Shown here: positions 4,547 through 5,991 of the stretch, in pieces
How positions within the stretch are numbered: the stretch's first letter is position 1
Layout: each line of letters opens with the position of its first letter
Assembly (NCBI GenBank): GCA_002712415.1
Contig: PATO01000002.1
Coordinates: 16,810 to 22,800 of the forward strand
Length of the DNA stretch: 5,991 bases
From: Actinomycetota bacterium
GTDB lineage: Bacteria; Actinomycetota; Acidimicrobiia; Acidimicrobiales; UBA8592
Direction of reading: 5' to 3'
Notes under the pieces: generated by a model
What the model saw: only the letters and a program-made list of their open reading frames with translations
The model's database searches: none
What the model was told of the DNA's origin: nothing
Translations under genes and position numbers: made by a program

Positions 4547-5991
4547 TGCGAGATAAGTTCATCGTCCGTAATTGAGGTAATGTTCACTGGGATTGCGCTC
4601 ATTATCGGCAATCCTGTGATTCGGTCATACCCTACATCTGATGAAACAAGGCGATTAGTCGGAGATCCGATATCGCGGACCTTTTCGTCTGTTATCGAAA
4701 TATCACCCCAAGAGTGCGACATTGAAACCACACCTCTTTTTATGTCTGGGTCGCTTTCAATAACTCCTATAACTGATGACCGTGGTGACGTTATTTTTAA
4801 GAGACCACCATCTGTTGCTCCCAATTCAATTAGATCATCAGGATTCACGTAAACATAATTTGTGGTAGCGACCTTGGCAAGTCCGGGTAGTTCTGAGCCA
4901 AGTGAGTTAAGAGCGTGTTTAAGTCGGCGCCCAACAAGAAGGTATGGGAAAAGTGATTTATCAAATGTGTCTAGTAGTTCGCTTCCAGAGCGTTCAGCCT
5001 TAACTTCGGTAAGTTCCGCATAAACGTCATCAGGGCAAACAGCGAAACGTGCATCATTTTGAGGATCGCCGGGCAGAACTTTTATTGCATTGTCATGATG
5101 AATAGTTCGTTTGTTCTCTCTCCATATGCTCATTGGCAATCTAGCGTTTCCGTAAACATAATCAATTACAGTACTATCCGTCAGGTTCTCCCGAATAGGA
5201 AGATCCCCTCCTGGTAATGAAATTTTTGTGTTATTTCTCTTTGCTATTCCAACGAAGACTTCCCATTCGTTGAGTACATCATCATCTGTATGAATTACTC
5301 TTTCGGCATAATTGGTATAAACAGCGGGGAAACGCCGATCCATTACATTTGGGACATCTTCACGTTCAAGTTGAAGTCGGGGTGCTATGACAAAGTCTGC
5401 AAGTTGTGCGGTAGCTGTCATTCGATGATCAATCACAACTAGTAGCTCAAGGTCACTTAATGCTTTTAGAGTTTTATGCTGATCAGGCCAAGCCTGAACT
5501 GGGTTTCCTCCTGAAACAATCAGCGCCCGCACTTGACCATCTCCTTGTAATAGAATTTCATCGTTTAATGCGTTGGTTAGCATCTCTCCTGGCAATCCTG
5601 ATAGACCTCTGACTCTATGGGGTGCGCCTGGAGTAGGGCTACTAGGGGCAATTACTTGTGCCCGTCTTGTATCTCCTGGTGTGAGCATGTAGGGGCTTTC
5701 AAGAGTTTCACCCTCTTTGAGAACACGTCCGCATAGAACATTTAAAGTAAGCACTAAAGACTCCATTAGCGTTCCGTGTGGAGCCATGTTAGGGCCAGTT
5801 CCAGAGCCTGCTGTTCCTTTAGGCCCTGATGCAAACATCTCGGCTGCTAGCTTTATGTGATTCGATGGCACTTCGCAACGCTCGGCTGCATAATCCGGTG
5901 TGAAGGCAGAGCAAGCTTCTTTTAACTTACGAAGTTGGACTTGGTCTACATATTGTTCGCAAAAACTCGTATCGTGCAGATTATTCTTTAG
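4543..5991 (-). CDS. Molybdopterin-dependent oxidoreductase (DMSO reductase family), C-terminal part
   Basis: The last 482 residues of a molybdopterin enzyme of the DMSO reductase/formate dehydrogenase family, open at the right edge. The frame stays open upstream of an internal GTG at 5871, and the added 40 residues fit the family (F-T-P-D-Y-A-A-E just before the GTG), so that codon is not the start. Seen directly, counting from the edge: a cofactor-binding stretch G-S-G-T-G-P-N-M-A-P-H-G (62-73); V-S-G-G-N-P-V-Q-A-W-P-D (159-170); a D-H-R-M-T-A-T-A-Q-L-A-D segment (188-199); and a C-terminal molybdopterin-dinucleotide-binding domain (about 340-470) with N-P-D-D-L-I-E-L-G-A and S-H-S-W-G-D, ending in the familiar S-A-I-P-V. 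The N-terminal [4Fe-4S] motif and the Mo ligand (Cys, Sec or Ser) are outside the window, so the reaction, electron partner and any Tat signal are unknown. It is convergent with the acyl-CoA synthetase, with stops overlapping in TTAA. Confidence 0.9.
   Translation of the reverse strand, partial: LKNNLHDTSFCEQYVDQVQLRKLKEACSAFTPDYAAERCEVPSNHIKLAAEMFASGPKGTAGSGTGPNMAPHGTLMESLVLTLNVLCGRVLKEGETLESPYMLTPGDTRRAQVIAPSSPTPGAPHRVRGLSGLPGEMLTNALNDEILLQGDGQVRALIVSGGNPVQAWPDQHKTLKALSDLELLVVIDHRMTATAQLADFVIAPRLQLEREDVPNVMDRRFPAVYTNYAERVIHTDDDVLNEWEVFVGIAKRNNTKISLPGGDLPIRENLTDSTVIDYVYGNARLPMSIWRENKRTIHHDNAIKVLPGDPQNDARFAVCPDDVYAELTEVKAERSGSELLDTFDKSLFPYLLVGRRLKHALNSLGSELPGLAKVATTNYVYVNPDDLIELGATDGGLLKITSPRSSVIGVIESDPDIKRGVVSMSHSWGDISITDEKVRDIGSPTNRLVSSDVGYDRITGLPIMSAIPVNITSITDDELISH

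Noticed and set aside
4580..4852. Plus-strand 90-codon ORF within the molybdoenzyme gene
   Set aside because: It is antisense to the conserved C-terminal cofactor-binding domain and shows no family features.
5869..5871. GTG at 5871 as the true start of the molybdoenzyme
   Set aside because: The frame is open for 40 more codons to the edge, with family-like sequence just upstream. The protein would also lack its N-terminal domains, so the gene continues beyond the window.

Overview
The window looks like a piece of a compact, moderate-GC bacterial genome (roughly mid-40s % GC by eye), probably uncultured. Genes are tightly packed, with AGGAG-like ribosome sites before several starts and no mobile elements, tRNA, rRNA or CRISPR. 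The content (a class III CoA-transferase, an AhpD/CMD-family redox protein, a nitroreductase, a haloalkane-dehalogenase-like hydrolase, an acyl-CoA synthetase and a DMSO-reductase-family molybdoenzyme) suggests a heterotroph that breaks down diverse organic compounds, such as those found among marine bacterioplankton. No taxonomic marker is present, so this placement is inference.

Layout. Positions 1-709 (minus strand) hold a two-gene unit: an AhpD/carboxymuconolactone-decarboxylase-like protein, followed 17 bases later by the start of a CaiB/BaiF CoA-transferase that leaves the window. The AhpD-like gene is the main discovery candidate. It is split by a single in-frame TGA exactly where the second cysteine of a CxxC redox motif belongs. 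A perfect 7-bp hairpin with a GGC loop lies just downstream, as expected of a bacterial SECIS element. I read it as one selenoprotein with a CxxU motif, not as two small ORFs.

Positions 787-1464 (plus) encode a nitroreductase-family flavoprotein, divergent from the selenoprotein gene. It converges on an AroQ-class chorismate mutase (1461-1760, minus). A 159-bp divergent spacer with two inverted repeats separates the mutase from a plus-strand pair: a haloalkane-dehalogenase-like alpha/beta hydrolase (1920-2834) and an acyl-CoA synthetase (2858-4546), 23 bases apart and probably one operon. The synthetase converges on a large molybdopterin oxidoreductase (4543 to the right edge, minus) whose N-terminal half lies outside the window.

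How the parts may work together: the hydrolase and synthetase could form a short catabolic route (hydrolysis of a C-X or related bond, then CoA activation of an acid after oxidation). The AhpD-like selenoprotein would act as a thiol/selenol redox enzyme next to a CoA-transferase. These links rest on gene adjacency only. Both convergent gene pairs overlap by exactly four bases at a shared TTAA that holds both stop codons. All six visible stop codons are TAA or TAG, and the only in-frame TGA seen in any gene is the proposed selenocysteine codon.
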